A stretch of 64,000 nt of DNA from Kitagawia praeruptora (taxonomy: Eukaryota; Streptophyta; Magnoliopsida; Apiales; Apiaceae), in assembly GCA_037693485.1 (NCBI GenBank), contig CM075351.1:68040001-68104000 (forward strand), given 5' to 3'. Numbering within the stretch: the stretch's first letter is position 1; each line of letters opens with the position of its first letter. Positions 1 through 9,923 of this stretch are shown here, piece by piece. The notes beneath the pieces were generated by a model. It worked only from the letters and a program-made list of their open reading frames with translations. It ran no database searches and was not told where the DNA came from. Position numbers and translations under genes: made by a program.

Positions 1-668
1 ATATCAGCAACCTCAGATTTCTGTTGAAGTAAATGAATCCAAGTGAAATGAGTGTAATCATCAACAATGGTTAAAAAAGAAGTACAATGTGTATAAGTTT
101 TGGTCTGATATGGACCCCAAATATCCACATGGAGCATTTCTAGAGGTTTAGTAGTCTTGATAGAACTATGTGAAAATGATTGACGACATTGTCTAGCAGC
201 AGGACAAATCTGACAAATAGTAGAATCTATATAATCTGAAATATTAAGTTGTGGCTTAATGATTTTCAACTGAGAGGATGGCAAATGACCAAAACGTAAA
301 TGCCAAAGTTGAACTTCTTTCTGAGACTGAGAAAATAAGCCAATACTGGAAACTGTTGCAGAGGTAGGAGCTGTAGGAGAAATGCTAGACTGAACAGAGT
401 AAAGGCCATCACACATGTTACCAAGAAGCATCAGCTGCCCTTTCTGAGAATGGGCCTGCAGAAAGCACTTAGAATCAGAGAAAATCAAATTGCAGTTAAG
501 ATCCTTGCATAGCTTGGTGACAGAGATCAAATAGAATTGGAAGTCAGGTACATGAAGGACATTCCTAAGAGTAATGTGGTCATTAAGTAACACAGTCCCT
601 TTATGTAACACGGAGATTTTACTACCATCAGGAATGATAATATAGTTATCTGTATTGACAGGTTCATC
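1..668 (-). pseudogene. Ty1/copia polyprotein fragment (protease C-side to integrase)
   Basis: Read on the minus strand, one frame stays open for about 220 codons and runs off the window start. It shows the end of the gag-pre-integrase region (LWHLRFGHLP), the CxxC half of the integrase zinc finger (CQIC) and the first integrase catalytic block (LHVDIWGPY, then VDDYTHFTW). The protease DTGA or DSGA motif, expected about 30 residues further upstream, is missing because the frame is cut off where the Helitron terminus begins. It is an element fragment. Whether the rest lies left of the window cannot be seen. Confidence 0.85.
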
Positions 669-672
669 TCGA

Positions 673-700
673 CCCGTGCTTCGCACGGGTTATCATCTAG
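673..700 (+). mobile_element. Helitron 3' terminus (hairpin plus CTAG)
   Basis: A perfect hairpin, CCCGTGC-TTC-GCACGGG, is followed after 7 bases by CTAG and then T. This is the standard Helitron 3' end, and it resembles the ends at 16371 and 18215. The element body would lie to the left, so the Copia fragment may be inside it. No 5' end is in the window. Confidence 0.7.
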
Positions 701-919
701 TATATGTTAATATATTATTATGGGAAAATATAGAGACTTGCCTTTAATATCATTATTAGTTAAAAACGGAGAATTCCGTTATTATGTTGACTTCTATTAT
801 TGAGAATTAGAGATTTGCTATATAAACAATTGTAATAAAGGCGAGTGCCTCCACCTTTGTGAATGAGGAAGAGAATTTTGTGACTATTTTATCAGTAATC
901 AAGTTCTATGCCTACTAAG

Positions 920-1110
920 GGGTTGAGTTGGCACAGTGGTTAAGGTGCCCAATTCATGACCGAGAGGTCATGGGTTCGACTTCTGCCGGGGGTCAAACAC
1001 CGAAAACAACCTCTCTACGCATGCGTAGGGGTAAAGCTGCGTACTATCATGTTACACGGGATATACTCAGTTGTTTGGTGCCTTTTATTAGATGAGCATG
1101 AATCATTTTA
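920..1110 (+). mobile_element. tRNA-derived SINE
   Basis: An internal Pol III promoter is visible: box A at 929-939 (TGGCACAGTGG) and box B at 973-983 (GGTTCGACTTC), 33 bases apart. A downstream block (cctctctacgca, then gtaggggtaaagctgcgtac) resembles the body of plant Au-type SINEs. The 3' limit is approximate and I did not find a convincing target duplication. It lies 3' of the MYB gene. Confidence 0.7.
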
Positions 1111-1411
1111 TTTGTACAAAAATGCAGTGTTATTAAAATTAAAAATTGCTATTAAATTGTGTTTGTAAATCATATTAGCGTTGAATTTTTCTCTATACGT
1201 GAGCTCAGTACAATGTATCTAATTCTTTGTATTTTTATTTTGTAAACATCATTGTTAAAAACAAGATCTTGGAGAATAGAAACTTCCCCACCACAACCCT
1301 GTCTCTCAAATCGACAATGTAACATCATGGAATTTAACATTTAGAAGAAACAAGAAGATACAAATTAGTGCAGTTACAGAGCAGTACACGTTTTATTTTC
1401 CCATAGTTTTA

Positions 1412-2318
1412 TCAGGACAGGAAACCATGTCCAAAATGATTATAGCCACCCCATGACACTGGATTACTAATCCATTGTCGAAGATAATCTGCAGACTGTT
1501 GTTCCTCAATACCCTTGTAATATGTATTACCGAAATCTGTTTTCTCCGAAAGCATTGATCCCCCATCCAAACTTATAGGCATCTTACTGATATCTGCAAG
1601 TTTTATATCTTGAATTCCCAAGCCAGGACTGTATGTCTCTTGACTATATGGAAATTGATTAAACACTATATTATTTTGTAAGTTAATACCCATATTGGCC
1701 TCTTCTGTAGAAGAACAAGATTGATTGAGTACTTCCGTTGTGCTCTTATGGTTGTCATGGTTAAGGGGTTTGTGTGTCAAGGGATCTAAACCAAGAAGTT
1801 TTAGTTTTTTCTTGATTCTGGTGTTCCAGTGATTCTTGATTTCATTATCTGTGCGGCCAGGAAAATGTGCAGCTATCTTTGACCACCTACAAAACACAAG
1901 TCCAAATCGTACAATTCATAAATTTGTTGGCACCCAAACACCCCCAGAAAAAAAAATGGTAGTGTCGTTATTTACCTGTTACCTAAGCACGAATGAAGAT
2001 TGATGATCATGTCTTCTTCAGATTCTGTTAGTGCTCCTCTCTTGAGATCTGGTCGTAGGTAATTAATCCATCGTAGCCTGCAGCTTTTTCCACATCTCAG
2101 CAAACCTGAAGCACCATTAACTTGTATTAGTATAAGAAAGTAAGCTACTTCTGTCATGCACCTGCATACAAAATACGCGAAAGACCTGCAAGTTGTGGGA
2201 CAGTTCTCCAGCATTGTATGCCATTATTAAGAATAAAGCTCATGAGCTTATGGTCTTCTTCGATGGTCCATGGACCTCTCTTCAATCCATTCTTCTCGCA
2301 ACAGGGTTGCCTTCCCAT
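1412..2318 (-). CDS. R2R3-MYB transcription factor (three exons, 245 aa)
   Basis: A nuclear DNA-binding regulator. Exons on the minus strand are 2318-2186 (133 nt), 2105-1976 (130 nt) and 1886-1412 (475 nt), all with GT-AG junctions, giving 738 nt in frame. The phases and the 130-nt middle exon are the canonical R2R3-MYB structure. The protein starts MGRQPCCEKNGLKRGPW. R2 has Trp17, Trp37 and Trp57. R3 has its first Trp replaced, as usual in plants, then Trp89 and Trp108, ending in the PGRTDNEIKNHWNT signature. The Met at 2318 is preferred over one 7 codons upstream because MGRxPCC is the family start. The C-terminal half is Ser/Asn-rich and ends in GHGFLS. The MYB domain looks closest to the MYB20/40/85-type group known from secondary-wall and phenylpropanoid control. 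That placement is from memory and needs a tree. Confidence 0.93.
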
Positions 2319-2401
2319 CCTGCTCGTACAAAGTGTCACAAAGAAACAAGAACATATATGGAAGGGTGGGCAATGAAATGTTGAACTGCAACACTAGGGG
2401 T

Positions 2402-2410
2402 GTTTATATA
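2402..2410 (-). promoter_or_regulatory. Putative TATA box of the MYB gene
   Basis: The minus strand reads TATATAAAC about 85 bp upstream of the MYB start codon, a suitable spacing for a plant core promoter. The stretch from here to 2727 shows nothing else I recognise. Confidence 0.45.
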
Positions 2411-2727
2411 CTCCAGAAAAGATTCTGCCAGGTAAAACATGTATAATATTCAAAGTGATTCTTTTAGAAAGAACTAATGATTGAGTTAAAAAGAATCAGC
2501 CATCCACAACTAAAAGCATTATGTACAAACTATGACTTCTTTATTGACACAATTATTGCCATAACACTTTAAAACACTAGGTGCAAGGAAATTGAGGGGG
2601 AATGGATCAAATAAACAAGAGAAAGAAACATAGAAACGACATGGATCCTTGTTGTTTACATGTTTAAAACTTTGCCACCAAGTTTAATAAGTTCAATGTT
2701 TTAATGGAAAGTAAAAGATTAATAATG

Positions 2728-3037
2728 TTAGAGATTCCTTTGCTTCCCTTTCGGTTGTCCAGCTCCATTAATGGGAGGCAATTCCATTTCTTCTAAGGAG
2801 GGTAAGTGGTCTTCATTGTCTAAGTTCTTTGAACCAAATGCAGTCACTAGCATCATATAAATCTTTGCTTGATTATCCCTAGTGCTTTAAAGATTGCGTT
2901 CTTATGATATCCTGTATATTTTATCAATCTAGCCTCCTAAATAGAACTTCAGGATTGAAGACATTATTAGCTTCTCTGGAATAAACTTTAATTCTTCGAA
3001 CATTTTTGTACTCGCTATATCGGATATATGCTTGGTA
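2728..3037 (-). pseudogene. Unidentified degenerate coding fragment
   Basis: On the minus strand, 2878-2728 follows a splice-acceptor-like CACTAG and reads 49 codons to a stop (contains LPSLEEMELPPING). Just upstream, 3037-2905 also reads like protein (contains YIRYSEYKNVRRIKVYS). The two parts connect only if a frame change near 2930 is allowed. The composition looks like real protein, but I do not recognise the family, and no intact gene surrounds it. It sits between the MYB and GRAS genes, so it may be the remnant of a third gene or a captured fragment. 3038-3333 holds a T-run and nothing else clear. Confidence 0.35.
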
Positions 3038-3333
3038 TTTTTTTTTTTTTTAGTTAACTGAAGTACATAATTTGCAGAAGTCAAATTACACTGAATGACC
3101 TTGTTTCTTCGGTACCATCACTTCTGATGCTGAAAAAAGGAACTTTTTATTTATTAGATAATTGTCGATTGCAGAAATTCAAATACCCACACACTCGTGC
3201 ATCATCAAGCATCAGCCATCAATCTCTTGTTACCAACAGAAGAAGAGTAATGCCAGGGATTATTTTAATATATAAAGCAAGAAAATAATATCAAACAAAA
3301 AACTAAACCTGCACTGAGCAGTAAGAAATGATG

Positions 3334-4905
3334 TCAAACAGAGGAGCATTTCCAGCACGAAGCTGCTATTATTGGTTTAGATTTCCAACCAAGAATCAAG
3401 CACCCCTTTTCTTCCGTAGTCGTATAACCCTCATTAATTTTCATTTTTTCCAACCATTGTTTGGTCTGTGTTATTTTCTTTATAGGGGCTGACTGGAACC
3501 CTGCACGACTCATCCGCCTACGCCACTGATCTGCTCGTTCATGACGTTCCACTCTAGCTGGCCCTTCACAGCTCACAATGTTCTTAATCTCCTCTGCAAA
3601 GTAGAACTGTTCGATCTTAGCTCGCCTCGTGTCATACCGTGGAAGCATTGTATCCAGTGAGTCGAAGATTGCAGAATAGTAGTGCAAGGCCTCCATGAAC
3701 CTGCCTAGAAAGAAAGGTCCATTGTGGCTTGAATCCTGTTCAACCAGAATAAGATACTTAGGTGACAGCTGATGGAATTTTTGCAGGACAGCGTTCAATG
3801 CACCTCGGCTTTCTTTTACAACACAGTGCAAATGAAGAATGCTATTAATTACCAGAACTTCTCCCTCAATTAGCTTGAAAGCTCTGGGCTGCAGATTTTC
3901 TAAATTGCATTCTACTACCGAGAACTCAAAATTAAGCCCCAAGCTAAAAGCATATTGCTCTAGGTCATCCCCAATCTCTTGGAGGTGCTCAGCGCAGTTT
4001 CCCACACCAGTTAAATGTAGGCGACGTGGTTTGCCTGCTCGGTTGGCTAAGCTGTACATCAGACTACGCCACTGATGACCATGTCGAAGACCAAGGGACA
4101 TTCCCAGGTCCACAACATGAACAGAACTCTCTCCCTCAAAGGCTTCCAGTATCATCGAATTAGCTACAAAATGACCAAATTGGATATGTGGGCAAATGTT
4201 ATAAACAAGGCTTAAAGCTTCTTCTTTCTCTGATGAAATGGCCATTGTTTTCAGATGTGGAATCACAACTCCTACTGTCCCAAGAGGCTGAACAAGAGCT
4301 AGCCGGTCAGAGAGGCCCTGGACAAAGCAGGAAGCAACTCTCTGGAATGAAGTTCCAAAAACCAGTGCATTAGACCGTAGTTCAGACAGTTGAGTTGAGG
4401 CATGTAATTTATCACGACAAGCCACAGCCTCAGCGCAGGAAATGAGAAGCTGAACAAGTCTCATACCATCTGTACTTCCTTCTTCCTTGACTTCATCTTC
4501 ATCATCCCCCATCAATGCTGCAGCTGCTTCTTCCATGGTTTCAGCTGCCAAGTATCTTTGTGTGTAAGCCCATATATGATCACGAAAATGGGGTTTTGGC
4601 ACACTGTTCAAGCTCTCTGTACTTCCACTGTTGCTACCACAATAAAAGTCACTAGTGCTACTACTATATAAACTTTCATCGCTTGAAACGAATTCATCAG
4701 TACATGGCGTCTCCTTCAGCCTCTTAGAATTCTGGGTTTCATCCAAGAAAGGAATGAGGCGGTCCGAGAAACTTTCTTCAGAATTGATCCGGTAAGGGGT
4801 GGAATAGCGTTTCGTGCCAGACAGTTTATGATCAAGAAACCTTGCATGGCTGTTTTTCTCATCATTATCGCAGAACTTTGATTGCAGATAGAATCCAGGT
4901 GCCAT
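3334..4905 (-). CDS. GRAS-domain transcriptional regulator (523 aa)
   Basis: A GRAS regulator with an intronless coding region, typical for the family. The N-terminal ~140 residues are Ser/Thr-rich and low in complexity, followed by an acidic stretch (GDDEDEVKEE). The GRAS domain then runs to the C-terminus: leucine-rich region I (VQLLISCAEAVACRDKL), a VHIID block in the form VHVVDLGMSLGL...GHQW, leucine-rich region II, a PFYRE-like segment, and SAW motifs (WRRRMSRAGF and LGWKSKPIIAASCW). The open frame extends 25 codons upstream to 4980. I chose the Met at 4905 because it follows a splice-acceptor-like GTAG, suggesting a 5' UTR intron. The VHVVDLGM..HGHQW block suggests the RAD1/SCLB type, linked to arbuscule development in mycorrhizal hosts, rather than DELLA or SCR. 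That subfamily call is from memory and tentative. Confidence 0.92.
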   Translation of the reverse strand: MAPGFYLQSKFCDNDEKNSHARFLDHKLSGTKRYSTPYRINSEESFSDRLIPFLDETQNSKRLKETPCTDEFVSSDESLYSSSTSDFYCGSNSGSTESLNSVPKPHFRDHIWAYTQRYLAAETMEEAAAALMGDDEDEVKEEGSTDGMRLVQLLISCAEAVACRDKLHASTQLSELRSNALVFGTSFQRVASCFVQGLSDRLALVQPLGTVGVVIPHLKTMAISSEKEEALSLVYNICPHIQFGHFVANSMILEAFEGESSVHVVDLGMSLGLRHGHQWRSLMYSLANRAGKPRRLHLTGVGNCAEHLQEIGDDLEQYAFSLGLNFEFSVVECNLENLQPRAFKLIEGEVLVINSILHLHCVVKESRGALNAVLQKFHQLSPKYLILVEQDSSHNGPFFLGRFMEALHYYSAIFDSLDTMLPRYDTRRAKIEQFYFAEEIKNIVSCEGPARVERHERADQWRRRMSRAGFQSAPIKKITQTKQWLEKMKINEGYTTTEEKGCLILGWKSKPIIAASCWKCSSV

Positions 4906-4980
4906 CCTACCACATGCAAAGAGATATTTTTTAGGATTAAAAAGCTCTCCTAGTATGAGGAAACAATGGTCTGAAAACAA

Positions 4981-7170
4981 TTTGCTCCTAAATCGATACT
5001 TTTATATATGCTTCTTCTTGTACAAGGGGGATGATATCTATGCTTCCTAATTTAAATTAAATAAGGTCAATGATAATAACATTTTCATTAATAATGTACA
5101 ATGATATTGAGAGTTGTACATCTCCTAGAAGGCATAGAACAATGAGCAACATCGATCAATCAAAATACACATTTTGATCATAGTTTAGCTAGAATCCCCA
5201 AAGTTTTGGAATTTAAAATATCTTTATACCTTGTACTAATTCTACAGCTCAGAATCAAGCTGCAAAATTTATTCATTATGCTACTTTCACTTTCTCAAAA
5301 TAGTATCCCCCCATGTTAATGTTCCATTCCTTAATTCCATACATAATATATATTACAGCATGTTTCTTTAAACAACTCTGCATTAAAACAAAGAAACAAT
5401 GAAGTCCTTGGGCTACAAAAATATTATTAAGACTCGAAATGGATTGTACAAAGAACAACAAGTTGGTTAGCCGGCTGACAAAAGACGCGTGAATTGTATT
5501 AGGCATGTGTCTGGACAGCTTTCAGCCATTTAAATGGCACATAAACAGACTATTTTCTGGTGTTCTTGATATTAGCTATGATCGCGATTGCATTATGATA
5601 TAAAATTTGCAGTAAAAAGAATTTGCAAAGCGGGAGTGAATGTTCAGGTGGAATTGAATAGCTACCATAAGAAAAGAATTGAAAAACTTATGGCCGCTAA
5701 CAAACCCAAACTAAATAGACACCACCACCACAGCATCAGACAGCTTAACTGGCCATTTGCTAGCAAAAAATTGAGTCATTACTGCCATTAACAAACCCAC
5801 CACCGTGAAACTGCAAAACCCCCGGAAACTTTTAAGAATTCACAAGTAACCGAGAGTGGAGAATTAGGAAGTTCACATGTAACATGTATGTATGCTCATC
5901 TGATTTTGTTAGTTCGGGTCCGTTTTTTTTATTGCATACGTCCTGAGCTGGCGCTGATCTGAATGATGTTATCTTAAGAATTAACATGATACATTTTGTA
6001 AGTACTAATATGTTTACATGTGAAACCTATTTTTATTTTCAGTTTTTTTATTTTTTGATTCTTTGATATGTTCTTCCAGATATTTTAAAGCTCTGCAAAT
6101 ACAAATGTGGTCTTAACTGCTTTCTGTACCTGAAATAACATTTGTGGTCATCTGAACTTCAGCGGAAACATGGAGTACTCTATCAATGCTGTACAAAGAA
6201 TTTGTATTTGAGAAGTCCAACTTTCATTTCTTTTTAATCTTGCATTTCAAGTTACAAAAAATCTGTTAGCTCAGAACCATACATAATATATATTTTAAGT
6301 TTTCATTAACTATAGATGTGTTTAAAATTTAAATTGATACTTTATACACAAGTCGACCTGATTTTGTAGCAAAGTGGACATGAGAAATTATGGTATGGAT
6401 TTTTGCTATTTCACAAAATTCACTACGGTATCGAAGCCATCACCAGTCCCCCGGAAAGCCTCAAATGGAAAATATACTAGGCACAGATGAAAACCCAGAA
6501 TCACCGGAAAGAACCTTTTGTAAATAAAACACACACTAGTGAAATTCGAACATTCAACCTCTTTCTAACCTCTTTCTAACGACACAAGACAAGTTTTACT
6601 GAAATTCGAACATTCAACCTCTTTTTAACGACACAAGACAAGTATCCACTAGATTACAATGCTAGGATAAAGCAAGTTTGGCACTTTATCGGGGAAGTTG
6701 ATATAAATTATATTTAATAAAATAACAATAACATTCCCTATTACTAAAAAACAACAATAACCTTCCAAATTTATCTTATAATTAATACTAACAATTTAAT
6801 ATATAAATCTCGTCAGATTCAACCCAAAACCTTTTCTGTACTTTCTCCCACAAGTTTTGTTGGTCACATGACAAACTGGGCTTATAAAGAGGTTTGTAAA
6901 GGTCAAGATGTATAGCTTCAATGTAGTTCACAAGGGAATAGAACAAGTTATAACAGATAAATAGAGCTCAAAAACGGCCTTTTCATATATAGAAGATGCA
7001 ACATTGAACTGCATAAAACTTTTTACCAATTATACATAACAAAGAATCACAGTCACCAAATTCTCGGAGTAAATGATTTGAACAGATCGCTTGCATTTCA
7101 TCTCGGTGTAATCATTCAATATGTTTGTTTATAGAAATTCATAGCATACATGTCTGTGTTTTGGTAGTAG
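4981..7170. other. Intergenic, upstream of GRAS; direct repeat at 6540-6645
   Basis: No gene is supported here. A TATA-like TATATAAAAG lies on the minus strand near 5001-5012 and may serve the GRAS gene. At 6540-6645 a block beginning gaaattcgaacattcaacc and ending gacacaagacaag occurs twice in tandem. The rest is AT-rich with no recognisable element. Confidence 0.5.
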
Positions 7171-7318
7171 GAAAAAAAAACATTAGACTAATAATGAATA
7201 TGATCTTGAATCTTCGAAGGCCACATCAAAATTTATCCAAATGAACATGATGACATACTACCTGCAGGAAAAGAGGAGGATCAATGTCATTGCTTCGCAT
7301 ACCTATTGCTTCGAAAAA

Positions 7319-7495
7319 TCACTCCTTCGAATTCTTATCAGACTTTTTAACAAGTTTTTTGACCCATTGGAAGCTCAGTTTCTTCTTCAAAGACTTGTCC
7401 TTGCCAGAATCAGTCTTGCCATGCTGCTCATTTGGCAGAGGTTCAGGATCCCATACATCAGCCCAAGAAGACCCCTCAGATTTGAAAACATCCAT
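7319..7495 (-). CDS. Small hydrophilic plant protein with SWADVWD motif (58 aa)
   Basis: A 59-codon minus-strand frame starts MDVFKSEGSSWADVWDP, continues with a Lys-rich middle (KDKSLKKKLSF) and ends KKSDKNSKE. There is no signal peptide or membrane segment. I recall a family of short plant proteins that share an SWADxWD-like N-terminus and a basic helical tail, but I cannot name it or give a function. Just 3' of the stop the minus strand carries GGTATGCG and later CCTGCAG|GTAG, compatible with a 3' UTR intron. Codon use and composition look genuine despite the small size. It lies in a run of minus-strand genes. Confidence 0.6.
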   Translation of the reverse strand: MDVFKSEGSSWADVWDPEPLPNEQHGKTDSGKDKSLKKKLSFQWVKKLVKKSDKNSKE

Positions 7496-7792
7496 CTCTT
7501 GTTTCCTCTCACCCTACCACCTTTTACTTTTATTTGATAAGCTAGAATATTTATGGAGTAAAATCTTCAAAATCTAAAGTTGGCAAAAAAAAACTTTAAA
7601 ATCTACAATTTAATGGTCAATACTAATTTCTAATTTATTACTGGTCTAACCAACTAAAGGCCTAACTAGATTTATGCAGCAATCTTTTGCAGATATTTTT
7701 GTTATTTATTTATAGTTTAATACTATTTCATTAAAGGGTTGTTCGCTCATCTTTGACTAGGGCTCCAAGCCTCCAAAACCATTGTCAAAATC

Positions 7793-7808
7793 AAAAAAAA
7801 AAAAAAAA
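7793..7808 (-). terminator. Pol III terminator of tRNA-Leu
   Basis: A run of 16 A on the plus strand (T on the minus strand) directly abuts the 3' end of the tRNA gene. This is the standard RNA polymerase III stop signal. Confidence 0.85.

Positions 7809-7888
<80 letters not shown>
7809..7888 (-). tRNA. tRNA-Leu (UAG), nuclear, no intron
   Basis: An 80-nt class II tRNA on the minus strand. The 7-bp acceptor stem is GACAGTT with AGCTGTC (one G-U), followed by discriminator A. The D-arm contains GGCCGAGTGGTCTAAGGC. The anticodon stem CCAGA/TCTGG carries loop TTTAGGC with anticodon TAG at 7852-7854, reading CUN Leu codons. A long variable arm is present, and the T-arm is GGGTTCAAATCCC. The arms look intact, so I expect it to be functional. 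7889-8295 downstream holds nothing I recognise. Confidence 0.97.
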
Positions 7889-7889
<1 letters not shown>

Positions 7890-8295
7890 CACGTCAAAAT
7901 TTTGTTTTTCTTAGCTACTGTCTCGACTATTGTTCTATGGCATTTTGATCCAGCGTCAGTCTGTTCTAAGTACCAATGTGTTTGTATAAGATTTTTTTCG
8001 ACTTCATGGTAGCTTACTCAGGCACATCAAGCTCTTTTATAAAATAGCATAATTAGGGTGTCAAGTATGATGAGTTGTTAGCTTAATCCATCTGTGATAT
8101 ATCGGGGACAAGGAACATATAACTTATGTGCAAAATTAACTTTCTGGCTTCATTAGTAAAAAAATTCTACTGTTAAATCTGTAACTATATTTGTCAATAA
8201 TGACTAAAAAATAAGAATACATGCATTGCGGTTTGCGGAAATCGAATAAATATTGGAGCCAATTGATTAACGAAAGAACCTAGAATATCAGCAAA

Positions 8296-9237
8296 TCACG
8301 TACATAATTCCACATGACCAGCTCTTTCTCTACATAACAATTTTGATGCCTCGGCTAACCTTATGCTTTTAATAATTACCAGTCCGGTCTGTTTATGTGT
8401 CGACGCTGGTTCATACATATTGGCTTCTTTCTCCTGCCCCATGAGTAGAGCTTTTCTAGCTGGAATAACATTTTCCCACCAAAATTCATGTAACATTTCA
8501 TGTATCATATGCCAGTATTCACGATCTCTATTAACTCGAAATATTGTGCTCCCCTTCGGAGTCCAACAATACAAGTCTGCCCAATCTCTGTCCATGATCT
8601 CCATCTGACCCTGTACTTGAGGCATGTAATAGAATGGCATAGTTGACCAGGGTCGTCCTAACTCGGGCTTCCCTTTGTTATATGGACACTTAACTTCTAG
8701 AATCCCACCACCAGGAGAACACCCAAGTAGACCATCAGGAGAGGCACCAATCCAATCAAATTTTTGCTCTGCATGCATTGCAAATCCCAGGGAGCTCACA
8801 TCACGGCAAGTGATACTTTTGTACCTTTCAATAGCTGTTGCTTCGTTAAGAACACCCCACTGCATTGCACTGTTTTTACCATCTTCTGCTGATCGAACAT
8901 CTGAAGTAAACACTTTCTCGTGCCAGAGTTCATATCTGCGCTTGCCTTTCCACATTCCCAGAGCAGTGCTGAAGGTACTAGTTGTCAACTTGTCCTTCCT
9001 AAGTGCAAACCACTCATCAGATCTCTGTGGAGCATCTGATTGGGTAATACAAGCATGCACTAACGGTGAACTGTGATGAAAAATCGAAACTCCTGCAGAA
9101 AATAGGGGTGCTGCAGCAGTTGAAAACCTTCTAAAAAATTGCTTTTGAAACTTTCTTCTCCTGGGCAACATAGCTGGTCTTCCATGATGAATGCTGCGGA
9201 TTCCACTGAAGCAAGCATTGGTCATCCTTGCAATCAC
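8296..9237 (-). CDS. YqaJ/lambda-exonuclease-like PD-(D/E)XK nuclease, probably organellar (313 aa)
   Basis: A single-exon frame for a YqaJ-type nuclease, the fold of phage lambda exonuclease. Catalytic residues are visible in order: Glu132 in WGVLNEATA, Asp168 in GASPDG, then Glu181 and Lys183 in LEVKCPY, followed by the QVQGQM block (Gln209, Gln211). The first ~65 residues are rich in Arg and Ser/Ala and poor in acidic residues, suggesting a mitochondrial or plastid transit peptide. A substrate cannot be read from sequence; the family acts on DNA ends. The Met at 9237 is the first in frame. Upstream on the minus strand an intron 9746-9261 (AAAAG|GTACC ... TTGCAG|GATC) splits the 5' UTR. An alternative Met lies 4 codons downstream. 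Confidence 0.88.
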   Translation of the reverse strand: MIARMTNACFSGIRSIHHGRPAMLPRRRKFQKQFFRRFSTAAAPLFSAGVSIFHHSSPLVHACITQSDAPQRSDEWFALRKDKLTTSTFSTALGMWKGKRRYELWHEKVFTSDVRSAEDGKNSAMQWGVLNEATAIERYKSITCRDVSSLGFAMHAEQKFDWIGASPDGLLGCSPGGGILEVKCPYNKGKPELGRPWSTMPFYYMPQVQGQMEIMDRDWADLYCWTPKGSTIFRVNRDREYWHMIHEMLHEFWWENVIPARKALLMGQEKEANMYEPASTHKQTGLVIIKSIRLAEASKLLCRERAGHVELCT

Positions 9238-9746
9238 TTAAATAAGTAGAAAGGAAGATCCTGCAACCACCGCAATCTCAATATAACAGCAGAAGCAAGA
9301 ATACAACAAACTATTCTTTAAACTCAACACCAACATTATAACTGATTATCTTGCAAATCACACTGAACATCACCTCCCCTCCCCCACCCGACACATAATA
9401 ACGTATGATCACTATGTCGTATAATTATCTTGTAAATTACTAAAAATTTGCAGCTTTCCAATTAGGACCTATCCCATCAATAGATTCTCTCGCAATTAAC
9501 CAACACCCAATTATCATTTTTAAAAGAGAATCACAATTCCGCAAAGTAAATTATTACGAAAAACAATAAAGACAGATGCAATTAAACAAACTAATTAAAA
9601 TTTAAGGCAAAGGCTCAAGGTGTTTGATCATATTCCACAATGAAACTCTATAATAATAAACAAACACATACATGAGTGTAAGTCTACGTGACTACGTGTG
9701 TGTATATGCTTGTATAAGAAAGGCTTTTAAAGGGAGGAAATGGTAC

Positions 9747-9840
9747 CTTTTGTATAGAGCTTTCTGCAGAATTAGCTGCAAGCTTTGAAGCTCTCTAGGG
9801 TCCGCTGGGTGAGAAATTTCAGACGCAACGATGTCGTCTT
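9747..9840 (-). other. Non-coding 5' exon of the YqaJ-like gene
   Basis: The minus strand here ends AAAAG|GTACC, a good donor that pairs with the acceptor TTGCAG at 9261-9262 just upstream of the YqaJ start codon. The upstream limit is approximate. A pyrimidine/purine-rich tract at 9850-9870 may mark the promoter. Confidence 0.5.
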
Positions 9841-9923
9841 GACAAAGAACTTTTCTTTTCTTTTCTTTTTGAACGGTGATTTATTCGAGAAAATGCCCTT
9901 TTTATCATAATTTTAAGGTAAAA

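Noticed and set aside
957..1003. Possible functional tRNA gene
   Set aside because: Boxes A and B are present, but there is no acceptor stem, and the sequence continues into a SINE body.
7241..7577. Two overlapping plus-strand frames of about 98 codons
   Set aside because: They are antisense to the 58-residue SWADVWD frame, whose composition is more protein-like.
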